Positions 1 through 5,746 of a stretch of DNA of 13,009 nt are shown here, piece by piece. Numbering within the stretch: the stretch's first letter is position 1; every line of letters begins with the position of its first letter. The translations under genes were made by a program, and so were the position numbers. Under the pieces are notes generated by a model. That model saw nothing but the letters and a program-made list of their open reading frames with translations, searched no databases and was not told where the DNA came from. The DNA is taken from NCBI GenBank assembly GCA_023246535.1, contig JAHFIF010000001.1, forward strand, positions 14,688 to 27,696, written 5' to 3'. The DNA comes from a bacterium. Its GTDB lineage: Bacteria; Patescibacteriota; Patescibacteriia; CAIQCM01.

Positions 1-174
1 TACGTTTATTACGGCGGCGGCGACAAGGTGGTGGGGATCGCGACCATTAAAACGGAACAGTTGCTCAAGCACCTCAGGGGCAAAGGTAAAAAAGCCGCTT
101 CGCCCAAAAAACCGCGTGCAGCAACGGCCAAGAAATCATCCGCTGTTCCGAAAACGAAGAAAGCGAAAAAATAA
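1..174 (+). CDS. C-terminal end of a GH130-like glycosidase/phosphorylase (partial)
   Basis: Reading frame 1 is open from the left edge to a TAA at 172-174, giving 57 residues. The first part (YYGGGDKVVGIATIKTEQLL) matches the usual last strand and helix of glycoside hydrolase family 130 proteins, which end in a YYGAADxxIGxATxxxxxLL pattern. Such enzymes phosphorolyse or hydrolyse beta-mannosides and related short glycans in the cytoplasm. After this the protein carries a tail of about 30 residues rich in Lys, Ala and Pro, which is not part of the family fold and looks disordered. The catalytic region lies outside the window, so substrate and even enzyme class cannot be confirmed. A strong terminator follows six bases after the stop. 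Confidence 0.6.
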   Translation, partial: YVYYGGGDKVVGIATIKTEQLLKHLRGKGKKAASPKKPRAATAKKSSAVPKTKKAKK

Positions 175-179
175 TTTTG

Positions 180-210
180 ACAAAACCCCGCCCGCCCGGC
201 GGGGTTTTGT
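180..210 (+). terminator. Rho-independent terminator of the GH130-like gene
   Basis: A perfect 13-bp stem (ACAAAACCCCGCC pairing with GGCGGGGTTTTGT) encloses a 5-base loop and starts 6 bases after the TAA at 172-174. The T-run is inside the right arm of the stem (GGGGTTTT), as is common for terminators of this A/T-flanked type. It ends transcription entering from the left and may also act on the other strand. Confidence 0.8.
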
Positions 211-211
211 G

Positions 212-245
212 TTTACTTAAAAGTCCGATCGGACCTTTAAGTAAA
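212..245. repeat. Long interrupted palindrome between two convergent terminators
   Basis: The 10-base arms TTTACTTAAA (212-221) and TTTAAGTAAA (236-245) are exact reverse complements. Between them lies a perfect 12-base palindrome, GTCCGATCGGAC (223-234), with one A/C mismatch at the junctions. The whole 34 bases can form one nearly perfect cruciform or hairpin. It sits between the terminator of the plus-strand gene (180-210) and that of the minus-strand gene (268-301). It could be a backup bidirectional terminator or a protein-binding palindrome. Confidence 0.6.
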
Positions 246-267
246 ACGGATGATCATTATCGCCGCG

Positions 268-301
268 GAAAAAAAGAAAAACGCCGAGCTGGGCTCGGCG
301 T
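268..301 (-). terminator. Rho-independent terminator of the carbonic-anhydrase-like gene
   Basis: On the minus strand the 9-bp stem ACGCCGAGC/GCTCGGCGT (281-289 and 293-301) has a 3-base loop and is followed by an interrupted T-run (TTTTCTTTTTTT, from 280 down to 269). It lies 22 bases beyond the stop codon of the minus-strand gene at 324-1133. Confidence 0.9.
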
Positions 302-323
302 CGGTCGGTTCGGTTGCGGTCGG

Positions 324-1133
324 TTAGATCTTGATGATGCGGGAAACGCGGCCGTCGCGCAGTTCGACGATGCCGGCGGTGACCCGGGCGCCCCAGCGCG
401 CTTTGGCGATCGCGCGTTCCACGTTGGCATGCGATGCGCGCAAGTCGGCAGTCAGTCGGTCGAGCTGCTCGTCGAAAGAGCGGAAGGCTTCGTCGCCGCC
501 GTAGCCGCCGCAATCCATGTGGATCGTGAGGTGGACTTGGGTGAGCGGCGTCGAGTCGTGGACGGCTCGCGCGAGATAGTCGATGAGATACGCGCCGCGT
601 GGGCTGCTCGGATCGGCGGCCCATTTGGCGCCGCCGGCCATGGTGAGGAGCGAATAGGCGCCCGGGCCGTACGCGCGTTCGAGCGCCGCAAGCAGGCCGC
701 CGTCGGCGCCATGCATGCGCCAGTCCATGCAGGCGACGGTCAGGTGCTCGGGAAGCGGCAGGTTGTAGCAGCCGAAGCGTCCCAGATCGACGGCCAGAAA
801 GACCGTGTCCGGAATGTCGACTAACTTTGCTAGTTCGTCGGCCAGATGCTGCGCTGATTTGGCGAGTGCGACGATCACGCGCCTGATGCCGTGGCGCTTG
901 GCGGCGGAGATAATGTGTTCCGCCAACATCTTGGCTTGCGTCGGATCGTTGCCGGCGGCGTCGTCGGGCACGGTGAGCAGGTCGTAGCGTCCGGGTCGTT
1001 CGCGTTTCAGCGTTTCCATGATCGCGCGAGCGACCGGCGGATCGTCCTGTTTGCCGAAATGGTGGGCGCCGGCGGCGGCGAGCGTGACAATGAGCGTCGT
1101 GCGTCCGCCGGCATGTTGGCCGCATGTGTCCAT
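324..1133 (-). CDS. Beta-carbonic-anhydrase-like protein with an internal duplication
   Basis: This 269-residue protein carries the zinc-site pattern of beta-carbonic anhydrases in its C-terminal half: C135-x-D137-x-R139 (ACMDWR), a Gly-rich segment at 166-168, and H205-x-x-C208 (IHMDCGG). In that family Cys, His and Cys bind zinc, the Asp-Arg dyad positions the water ligand, and the enzyme interconverts CO2 and bicarbonate in the cytoplasm. The N-terminal half (about 11-105) follows the same secondary-structure rhythm (LIVTLAAAG, YDLLTVPDDAAGN, VIVALAKSAQH) but lacks all three zinc ligands, so it looks like a decayed copy. The start ATG has an AAGGAG site 6 bases upstream. A promoter lies at 1176-1204 and a terminator at 268-301, so the gene is a single transcription unit. 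Catalysis is not certain because the protein is distant from well-studied members. A non-enzymatic bicarbonate or metal-binding role is possible. Confidence 0.6.
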   Translation of the reverse strand: MDTCGQHAGGRTTLIVTLAAAGAHHFGKQDDPPVARAIMETLKRERPGRYDLLTVPDDAAGNDPTQAKMLAEHIISAAKRHGIRRVIVALAKSAQHLADELAKLVDIPDTVFLAVDLGRFGCYNLPLPEHLTVACMDWRMHGADGGLLAALERAYGPGAYSLLTMAGGAKWAADPSSPRGAYLIDYLARAVHDSTPLTQVHLTIHMDCGGYGGDEAFRSFDEQLDRLTADLRASHANVERAIAKARWGARVTAGIVELRDGRVSRIIKI

Positions 1134-1175
1134 GTGGTTCTCCTTGCGAGTTGTAAAGAAGGTTTTGCTGCCGCA

Positions 1176-1204
1176 AACTTAGCCGAAATTCAACGTTTTG
1201 TCAA
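1176..1204 (-). promoter_or_regulatory. Sigma-70-type promoter of the carbonic-anhydrase-like gene
   Basis: On the minus strand a perfect -35 box TTGACA (1204-1199) is separated by exactly 17 bases from TAAGTT (1181-1176), a weak -10 box. The expected transcript start is near 1169, giving a leader of roughly 36 bases with the AAGGAG ribosome site. Confidence 0.7.
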
Positions 1205-1216
1205 GGCTATCCGGCA

Positions 1217-1251
1217 ATAAAAAAGCCCCGCACCAAGTGTGGTGTGGGGCT
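1217..1251 (-). terminator. Rho-independent terminator of the yqiJ-yqiK operon
   Basis: On the minus strand AGCCCCACACCA (1251-1240) pairs with TGGTGCGGGGCT (1235-1224) through a 12-bp stem with one G-U pair and a 4-base loop, followed by TTTTTTATTG. It begins 24 bases beyond the stop of the flotillin-like gene and also insulates the promoter at 1176-1204. Confidence 0.9.
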
Positions 1252-1274
1252 GTTGAAAGCGATCGTTCCGTCGG

Positions 1275-3074
1275 TTAGCCGACAGGCTTGTCGCTGGCGG
1301 GCGGAACCGCGGTTCCCCCGAGGCGCTGCGACAGGCCTTGGACCAGACCGGTGAGCGTGCTGAGAGCAGTCATGGCCGCAGCCTGTGTCTGCGGGCCGGC
1401 CGCGTCGAGGAAACCCTCGGCGTTGTTGGCAATGCCCATGCCGTTCTTGAGTGCGCCGAGCAAGTTGGCGACGTCTTCGTGCGTGCCGACGACCGTGCCG
1501 GTGATCTTGCTGACCAGCGTCGCGGTGGCTCTGGCCGACTCGATCCGGACCTCAGCTTCCTTGCTGACACGCAGCTTGGCAAGCTCGAATTCCTGTGCCG
1601 CGGAGCCGTGTTTTTCGCGGGCCTCGAGCTCGTTCTGGAGCACTTCGACCCGGCGTTGTTCGACGTCGACCTCGGCCTTCTTGACCGTGATCGGCACCAT
1701 CTGCTCGGCCTGGAGACCTTCGGCGCGTTTTTTCGCGGCGGAGGAATCGGCGTCGGCTTTGGTCGTGATGGCCAAGGCATCGGCTTCGGATGCGGCTTTG
1801 CGACCCTCGGCGTTGGCCTTGAGGGTGTAGGCTTCGGCATCGGCAGCGCGCTGCTTGGTGACGTACTGGGAATCAGCCGCGCCTTTGGCGGCGATGACCT
1901 GTTTTTGCTGTTCACGATCGGCCTCGGCCACGACCGTCACGGTCGTAACGTCTTGGCGGGCTTTCTCGGCCTTGGCCTCGGCCTCGGCTTGCGTCTGAAC
2001 CGACCTGGCCTTCTTGGCCTCGGCCTCGGCAATGGCGGACAGCTTTTCACGAGTCGCGACTTCGATCGCTTCCAGCTTCTGCTGTTCCGCGACCTGCGTC
2101 GCCTTGTCTTTCTCGACGCCCTTGATCGCGATTGCTTGTTCGGTCTCGAGCCTCTTCTGTTCGGCCTCTTGGCGTTTCTGGGCGGTGATGATGGCGATTT
2201 GCGCCGCTTGCCCTTGTTCCGCCGTGGCCCTCTCTTGATCGAGCAAGAGGATGGCTTTGCGCGTTGCGACATCTTGGGAAGCACGGGCCTGATCGCCTTC
2301 CTTTTCCAGCGTGTTGACCTCGGTCTTCTTCTTCTGGACGATGGCGGCGATCGTCGCCAATCCCTGCGCGTCGAAGATGTTGTCGGCGCGCAGCTGCGAT
2401 TTTTCGGTCTGGTCGAGCTTGGAGATGGTCGCCACTTCGAGCGTGAGCCCGTTGTGCTTCAGGTCCGGGGAAACGATGCCGGTGACTTCTTTGACAAAGG
2501 CATCGCGTTCGGAGTTGAGCTCCTCGAGCGTCTTGGTCGCGGCCACCGTCCGCAAAGCGGAGATGAGCTTGTCCTCGACCAGCGTCTCCACCGGCGATTT
2601 TCCCAATCCGTTGCGGCCGTTGTCGCGGGCGTATTCCATCACGCCGCCGAACGAACGAGCCGCTGCCTGAATGCTGTCGCTGTCGGGCATGACGCGGACG
2701 AAGAATTCGGCCTGGACGTCGGCACGCAGCTTGTCTTTGGTGATGAGAGCGTCCTTACCCTCGCGTCCGACCGGCAAGCGCAGGGTCTTGAGCGAGATGG
2801 ACACGACCTGATGGATGACCGGCACGACTAGGCATCCGCCATCCATGATGACCTTGATGCCGCCCATGCCGGTGCGGACGAATGCCTCGGAGGCCGTCGT
2901 TTTCTTGTACAGCTTGGTGATCGTGAGGATGATGCTGGCGACGACGGTGACGGCGATGCCGCACACCATGAGGATGGTTGTCGGCAAAGCGCCGAGCGAG
3001 TGGTTGGCGGCGTTGGCCGCGACTGGCCCGATCAGCATCACGAGCCCGAAGATGATCAATATGACAGCGCCCAT
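1275..3074 (-). CDS. yqiK: Flotillin-like SPFH-domain membrane scaffold protein (YqiK type)
   Basis: The 599-residue protein starts with two hydrophobic segments (about 3-23 and 31-55). An SPFH/band-7 domain follows (about 60-235); its segment VRTGMGGIKVIMDGG and the following PVIHQV...TLRLPV run closely resemble E. coli YqiK. From about 240 to 505 there is a long Ala/Glu/Lys/Gln-rich coiled coil with many EAEAKAEKA-like repeats, then a Gly/Ala-rich tail (about 515-599) typical of flotillin oligomerization regions. Flotillins form large membrane-attached assemblies that organize lipid microdomains and envelope stress responses. The ATG at 3074 has a strong AAAGGAGA site 6 bases upstream. It lies 37 bases downstream of a YqiJ-like gene on the same strand, the usual partner of YqiK, and the pair ends at the terminator 1217-1251. 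The assignment to the flotillin family is secure. The particular process it supports here is unknown. Confidence 0.9.
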   Translation of the reverse strand: MGAVILIIFGLVMLIGPVAANAANHSLGALPTTILMVCGIAVTVVASIILTITKLYKKTTASEAFVRTGMGGIKVIMDGGCLVVPVIHQVVSISLKTLRLPVGREGKDALITKDKLRADVQAEFFVRVMPDSDSIQAAARSFGGVMEYARDNGRNGLGKSPVETLVEDKLISALRTVAATKTLEELNSERDAFVKEVTGIVSPDLKHNGLTLEVATISKLDQTEKSQLRADNIFDAQGLATIAAIVQKKKTEVNTLEKEGDQARASQDVATRKAILLLDQERATAEQGQAAQIAIITAQKRQEAEQKRLETEQAIAIKGVEKDKATQVAEQQKLEAIEVATREKLSAIAEAEAKKARSVQTQAEAEAKAEKARQDVTTVTVVAEADREQQKQVIAAKGAADSQYVTKQRAADAEAYTLKANAEGRKAASEADALAITTKADADSSAAKKRAEGLQAEQMVPITVKKAEVDVEQRRVEVLQNELEAREKHGSAAQEFELAKLRVSKEAEVRIESARATATLVSKITGTVVGTHEDVANLLGALKNGMGIANNAEGFLDAAGPQTQAAAMTALSTLTGLVQGLSQRLGGTAVPPASDKPVG

Positions 3075-3111
3075 TGGTTCTCCTTTTCTTTCCGTAACGT
3101 TGTTGGTATCT

Positions 3112-3753
3112 CTACTGGTTGTGATTGTAAGCTTCGATCAGGTACGTGTCGTCTCCTTCCCTGTAGTCGATGATGATGGCTTCGCTGCCGCGCGGCAGCT
3201 CCTCTCCGTCGGTCCGGCAATCGACCTGCTTCAGGTCGCGTTGCTTGTCGTAGACTTGGATCACGCCGGATGTGGCGCTGGCCGCGACGACCAGGGTTCC
3301 GGTGCAGCCGATGATCGCTCTCTTGGAGAGAGCGCTCGTTTCAAGCGTCGGAACGACGCGATGGAACAGCTTGGCGATCTTCCCGGTGAGGAAGGTCATC
3401 GCGACGAAGGAGGCGATCAGCGAGATCCATCCGTAGGCGGCCGGAAAGCGGAGAATTGGCGCGAGCAGCCGGTTAGCGACCGTGCCGGTCACGCCGAAAA
3501 TGAGGGCCGCGATCATAAGGAGGACGGTGATCGGGATTTTACCAACCCCGAAGAGCATGAAGGCGCGATTGAGCGCGCCCTGTTCATGTTCGTGGTTTCC
3601 GTCGGTATCATGGTGCACGTCGTGCTGAATGTCATGGCTCAGGTCATGTTCGGCCTCATGGCCGAACCCTAGGGCCAGCCCGAGCGCGAGCAGAATGCCG
3701 ATCATGAGCGGGATGTTGAAAATCAAATTCTGCCATGCAAATAGCGTCTCCAT
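3112..3753 (-). CDS. yqiJ: YqiJ-like NfeD-related membrane protein with a His-rich loop
   Basis: This 213-residue protein has an N-terminal hydrophobic segment (10-30), then a polar loop (31-58) with eight His and many Asp/Glu. Two more helices follow (about 66-97 and 105-125), with a C-terminal beta-rich segment (about 145-210) consistent with the OB-fold of YqiJ/NfeD-type proteins. The stretch LFGVGKIPITVLLM strongly resembles YqiJ. NfeD-like proteins accompany flotillins and are thought to help assemble or anchor them. The start has an AAAGGA site 6 bases upstream and a canonical promoter at 3841-3869, giving a leader of about 80 bases. The flotillin-like gene follows 37 bases later with no terminator between. 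The acidic/His loop is much richer than I remember for E. coli YqiJ and could bind metal ions. The loop side cannot be fixed from sequence alone. Confidence 0.85.
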   Translation of the reverse strand: METLFAWQNLIFNIPLMIGILLALGLALGFGHEAEHDLSHDIQHDVHHDTDGNHEHEQGALNRAFMLFGVGKIPITVLLMIAALIFGVTGTVANRLLAPILRFPAAYGWISLIASFVAMTFLTGKIAKLFHRVVPTLETSALSKRAIIGCTGTLVVAASATSGVIQVYDKQRDLKQVDCRTDGEELPRGSEAIIIDYREGDDTYLIEAYNHNQ

Positions 3754-3840
3754 TTCCTGTCCTTTCGTTCGTTGTTGCGGATTTTCAAGGGCCGATTATC
3801 GGTCCGCTTTGGAATTTTTCCCAAAACTGGCGGATTTCGT

Positions 3841-3869
3841 TTTTTACCTCATGGATCGTTTTATGTCAA
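3841..3869 (-). promoter_or_regulatory. Sigma-70-type promoter of the yqiJ-yqiK operon
   Basis: On the minus strand TTGACA (3869-3864) is followed after exactly 17 bases by TAAAAA (3846-3841; 4 of 6 consensus bases). The predicted transcript start is near 3834, about 80 bases before the yqiJ-like ATG. Confidence 0.8.
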
Positions 3870-3896
3870 TAGAGAGAATAAACGCCTTTAAGGATT

Positions 3897-3929
3897 AAAA
3901 AACGCCCGTTCACAAAGCGTGAACGGGCG
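3897..3929 (-). terminator. Rho-independent terminator of the NTPase-phosphoribosyltransferase gene
   Basis: An 11-bp perfect stem CGCCCGTTCAC/GTGAACGGGCG (3903-3913 and 3919-3929) with a 5-base loop is followed on the minus strand by six T (3902-3897). It starts 11 bases past the TAA of the upstream minus-strand gene and only about 30 bases before the yqiJ promoter. Confidence 0.95.
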
Positions 3930-3939
3930 AAACGAGGCG

Positions 3940-4995
3940 TTATTTTGTTGGGAAGAGCGGCAGATTGCCGAGAGCGATGACGTCGGGGCGCGTCCCGCCT
4001 TCGGTGTAGGCGGCCATGACGGCGCCTTCTTCGGCGTGCGCTAGCGCGAGAAGCTGGCGCACCGCGATCAGCGTGCCGCCGGTCGAGACGACATCGTCGA
4101 CGATCGCGACTTTGAGACCGCTGATGCGGTCGGCGTCATCGCGGCCGAGGAACAGGTGTTGGATCTTGTCGGTCGTGATGCTTCGGAAGCGGACCTTCAA
4201 AGCCGGCGCCGCCATGTAGGGCTTGAGCTCCTTTCTGGCGACGAAGGTCGGCAGGTTGGCGATCCGTCCCATCACGTGGAGGAGCGCAAGCGCCTTGCCG
4301 TCGGGCATGAGCAAGGCCTGCGTTCCTTTGGGAATCAACTTGACCAGCTCGGCGCCGATCGCTTCGGTCAATTCCCAGTCGCCCAGCAAGTTGAAGAGCG
4401 CGACGCGAACGCCGGGCGCCACTTCACGGATCGGCAGGTCGCGAAAGACGTTGCCAATCACAATGCGGTAGGTCTCGGTTTGGCCTGTAGGTTTTTCCGC
4501 CCACTTGGCCAAGGCCTTGATTACCGCCTCGGTGATGAAGACCGAACGCGATTTCCTTCCGCCGGTCAGATAGAGATGCGGGTCGTCATGGCGCGAACCG
4601 ACGTTCTCGGCGAGAACTTGTCCAGCCGTGACCTTGTCAAAACCGCGGCGGCGCGCTTCGTCGACGATGTGGGCCGGAAAGACCACGGCCTCGGACTCGG
4701 CGACCGATTCGCTGCCATCCGGGGCGATCACGACGACCACGGCCACGTCGACGGTATTGAACGGCGTGCGGCGCAGGCCGTTCTCGATCCCGATGGCAAA
4801 GGCGTTGGGAAACTTTCGATGCGCGGCCAGGGCGCGATTTCGTGCGCCGGTTTCGATCTCGTCTTCTTTGGGCTGCGGTGGCACGCCCGAATCGGATTCG
4901 GTCGTGTGATCGAGCGGTCCGTAGTGAAGAATGTCCAAGGCGGCCTGAACGCCGTTGGCCTTTAGAATGCTGGTCGACGAAAGTGCGAATTCCAT
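3940..4995 (-). CDS. Fusion of YjjX/DUF84-type non-canonical NTPase and phosphoribosyltransferase
   Basis: This 351-residue protein has two recognizable parts. Residues 1-165 match the DUF84/YjjX family of inosine/xanthosine triphosphatases: STSILKANGVQAAL near the start, SGVPPQPKEDEIETGARNRA (36-55), IGIENGL (68-74), and LTGGRKSRSVFITEAVIKAL (143-162). Family members hydrolyse damaged purine NTPs. Residues about 175-351 form a type I phosphoribosyltransferase, with the PRPP-binding motif VAIVDDVVSTGGT (296-308), and resemble adenine/xanthine phosphoribosyltransferases. Those join a free base to PRPP. The arrangement suggests house-cleaning of wrong purine nucleotides coupled to base salvage; this is inference. 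The ATG at 4995 has AAGGAG 4 bases upstream, a canonical promoter at 5045-5073 and a strong terminator, so it is monocistronic. Both domains appear complete. The base specificity of the transferase cannot be read from the sequence. Confidence 0.8.
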   Translation of the reverse strand: MEFALSSTSILKANGVQAALDILHYGPLDHTTESDSGVPPQPKEDEIETGARNRALAAHRKFPNAFAIGIENGLRRTPFNTVDVAVVVVIAPDGSESVAESEAVVFPAHIVDEARRRGFDKVTAGQVLAENVGSRHDDPHLYLTGGRKSRSVFITEAVIKALAKWAEKPTGQTETYRIVIGNVFRDLPIREVAPGVRVALFNLLGDWELTEAIGAELVKLIPKGTQALLMPDGKALALLHVMGRIANLPTFVARKELKPYMAAPALKVRFRSITTDKIQHLFLGRDDADRISGLKVAIVDDVVSTGGTLIAVRQLLALAHAEEGAVMAAYTEGGTRPDVIALGNLPLFPTK

Positions 4996-5044
4996 GGTTC
5001 TCCTTTTTCAAAGTTCGATGCCGATTTAAAGACAGGAACCGCTT

Positions 5045-5073
5045 ACCATACTTGTTTTATTGCCATTTGTCAA
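5045..5073 (-). promoter_or_regulatory. Sigma-70-type promoter of the NTPase-phosphoribosyltransferase gene
   Basis: On the minus strand TTGACA (5073-5068) and TATGGT (5050-5045; 4 of 6 consensus bases) are separated by exactly 17 bases. The leader to the ATG at 4995 would be about 43 bases. Confidence 0.8.
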
Positions 5074-5112
5074 TGGTCGGGGTGCTCCGTCGCGCGAATA
5101 TGCTCAGGGAAT

Positions 5113-5138
5113 AAAAAAGGCCCGACTTTGGTCGGACC
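5113..5138 (-). terminator. Rho-independent terminator of the small membrane protein gene
   Basis: On the minus strand GGTCCGAC (5138-5131) pairs with GTCGGGCC (5126-5119) through 8 bp including one G-U pair, with a 4-base loop, followed by six T (5118-5113). It starts about 11 bases past the TAG of the gene at 5149-5625. Confidence 0.85.
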
Positions 5139-5148
5139 GAAGGCGACG

Positions 5149-5625
5149 CTATTGCATCGCATGTTGCGGAATGAGTTGTCTCACTTTCCAGGTCCAGGCG
5201 CGGGCCTTGCGCTTGCGTCCGCCGCGGCTGGCGCGCCGGAATTCGCGTTCGCCATACCCGCCGCGCCGGGCCAGGCGCTCGGCATCAATGATCCGGTCGC
5301 GGCTTTCGGCAAAGCGCTCTCTTTCCAGCGTGTCGAGATGCAGCCTGATGAAATTGGTGAGCGGCAACTTTTCGGGCTTGCCCGACTCACGCTTGATCTC
5401 AACTTCTATCTCTTGCGCCGTTTTCCAAACGGTCAGCGACAGCGCGTCATAGACGTCGTCCTCGGTAACGGGCGACGGAATGACGATGCCGAGCGCGATG
5501 AAGATAACCACGATCACGATGAACGTCCAAGCGGCGTAGTAGAGCACGGCGCCGAGCAGTCCGAGGCCGGCCAGCGCGATCACGGCCAGCAGCAGGAGCA
5601 GTGTTGCCAAGGTCTTTTTGTTCAT
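5149..5625 (-). CDS. Hypothetical small membrane protein with basic C-terminal tail
   Basis: I do not recognise this 158-residue protein. It has two hydrophobic helices close together (about 5-26 and 30-50) joined by a very short turn. A charged, probably cytoplasmic, region of about 105 residues follows. Within it, 55-110 look helical, with a mixed acidic/basic pattern (VWKTAQEIEVEIKRE, HLDTLERERFAESRDR). The segment from about 117 to 150 is strongly basic, with an RGGRKRKAR run that could contact nucleic acid or acidic lipid. The ATG at 5625 is preceded by GGAGGTG with good spacing and by a near-canonical promoter at 5646-5674, and a terminator follows. These signals support a real, separately expressed gene. 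No function is assigned. Confidence 0.7.
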   Translation of the reverse strand: MNKKTLATLLLLLAVIALAGLGLLGAVLYYAAWTFIVIVVIFIALGIVIPSPVTEDDVYDALSLTVWKTAQEIEVEIKRESGKPEKLPLTNFIRLHLDTLERERFAESRDRIIDAERLARRGGYGEREFRRASRGGRKRKARAWTWKVRQLIPQHAMQ

Positions 5626-5645
5626 TAAGGCACCTCCGAAAAATG

Positions 5646-5674
5646 AATTTACAACAGTTCATGCGCCATGTCCA
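5646..5674 (-). promoter_or_regulatory. Sigma-70-type promoter of the small membrane protein gene
   Basis: On the minus strand TGGACA (5674-5669; 5 of 6) is followed after 17 bases by TAAATT (5651-5646; 4 of 6). The transcript would start near 5639, giving an unusually short leader of about 14 bases that still includes GGAGG. Confidence 0.65.
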
Positions 5675-5708
5675 CCGGATAATGCCGCGCCCCGCAATCA
5701 AAGCAATT

Positions 5709-5738
5709 AAAAAGAGCGATCATTTGATCGCTCTTTTC
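5709..5738 (-). terminator. Rho-independent terminator of the nitroreductase gene (A/T symmetric)
   Basis: The inverted repeat AAAAGAGCGATCA (5710-5722) / TGATCGCTCTTTT (5725-5737) is perfect over 13 bp with a 2-base centre. On the minus strand it ends in CTCTTTTTAATT, and it begins 9 bases after the nitroreductase stop. The plus-strand side also ends in TTTT, so it could work in both directions. Confidence 0.85.
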
Positions 5739-5746
5739 GTTTCCTG

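Noticed and set aside
217..1176. Minus-strand open frame of about 319 codons overlapping the carbonic-anhydrase-like gene
   Set aside because: Arg-rich low-complexity translation, and it runs through the terminator at 268-301; the overlapping frame at 324-1133 has the zinc-site motif and the properly spaced RBS.
1960..2040. Short GGCCTC/GGCCTCGGC repeats inside the flotillin-like gene, first considered as a tandem-repeat locus
   Set aside because: They encode the Ala/Glu/Lys coiled-coil repeats and keep the reading frame, so protein composition explains them.
1338..2831. Long open frame on the plus strand (about 497 codons) opposite the flotillin-like gene
   Set aside because: It is antisense to a clear SPFH/coiled-coil protein; its Gly/Leu/Asp-rich translation is the expected mirror of Ala/Glu/Lys-rich GC-rich coding sequence and has no family motif.
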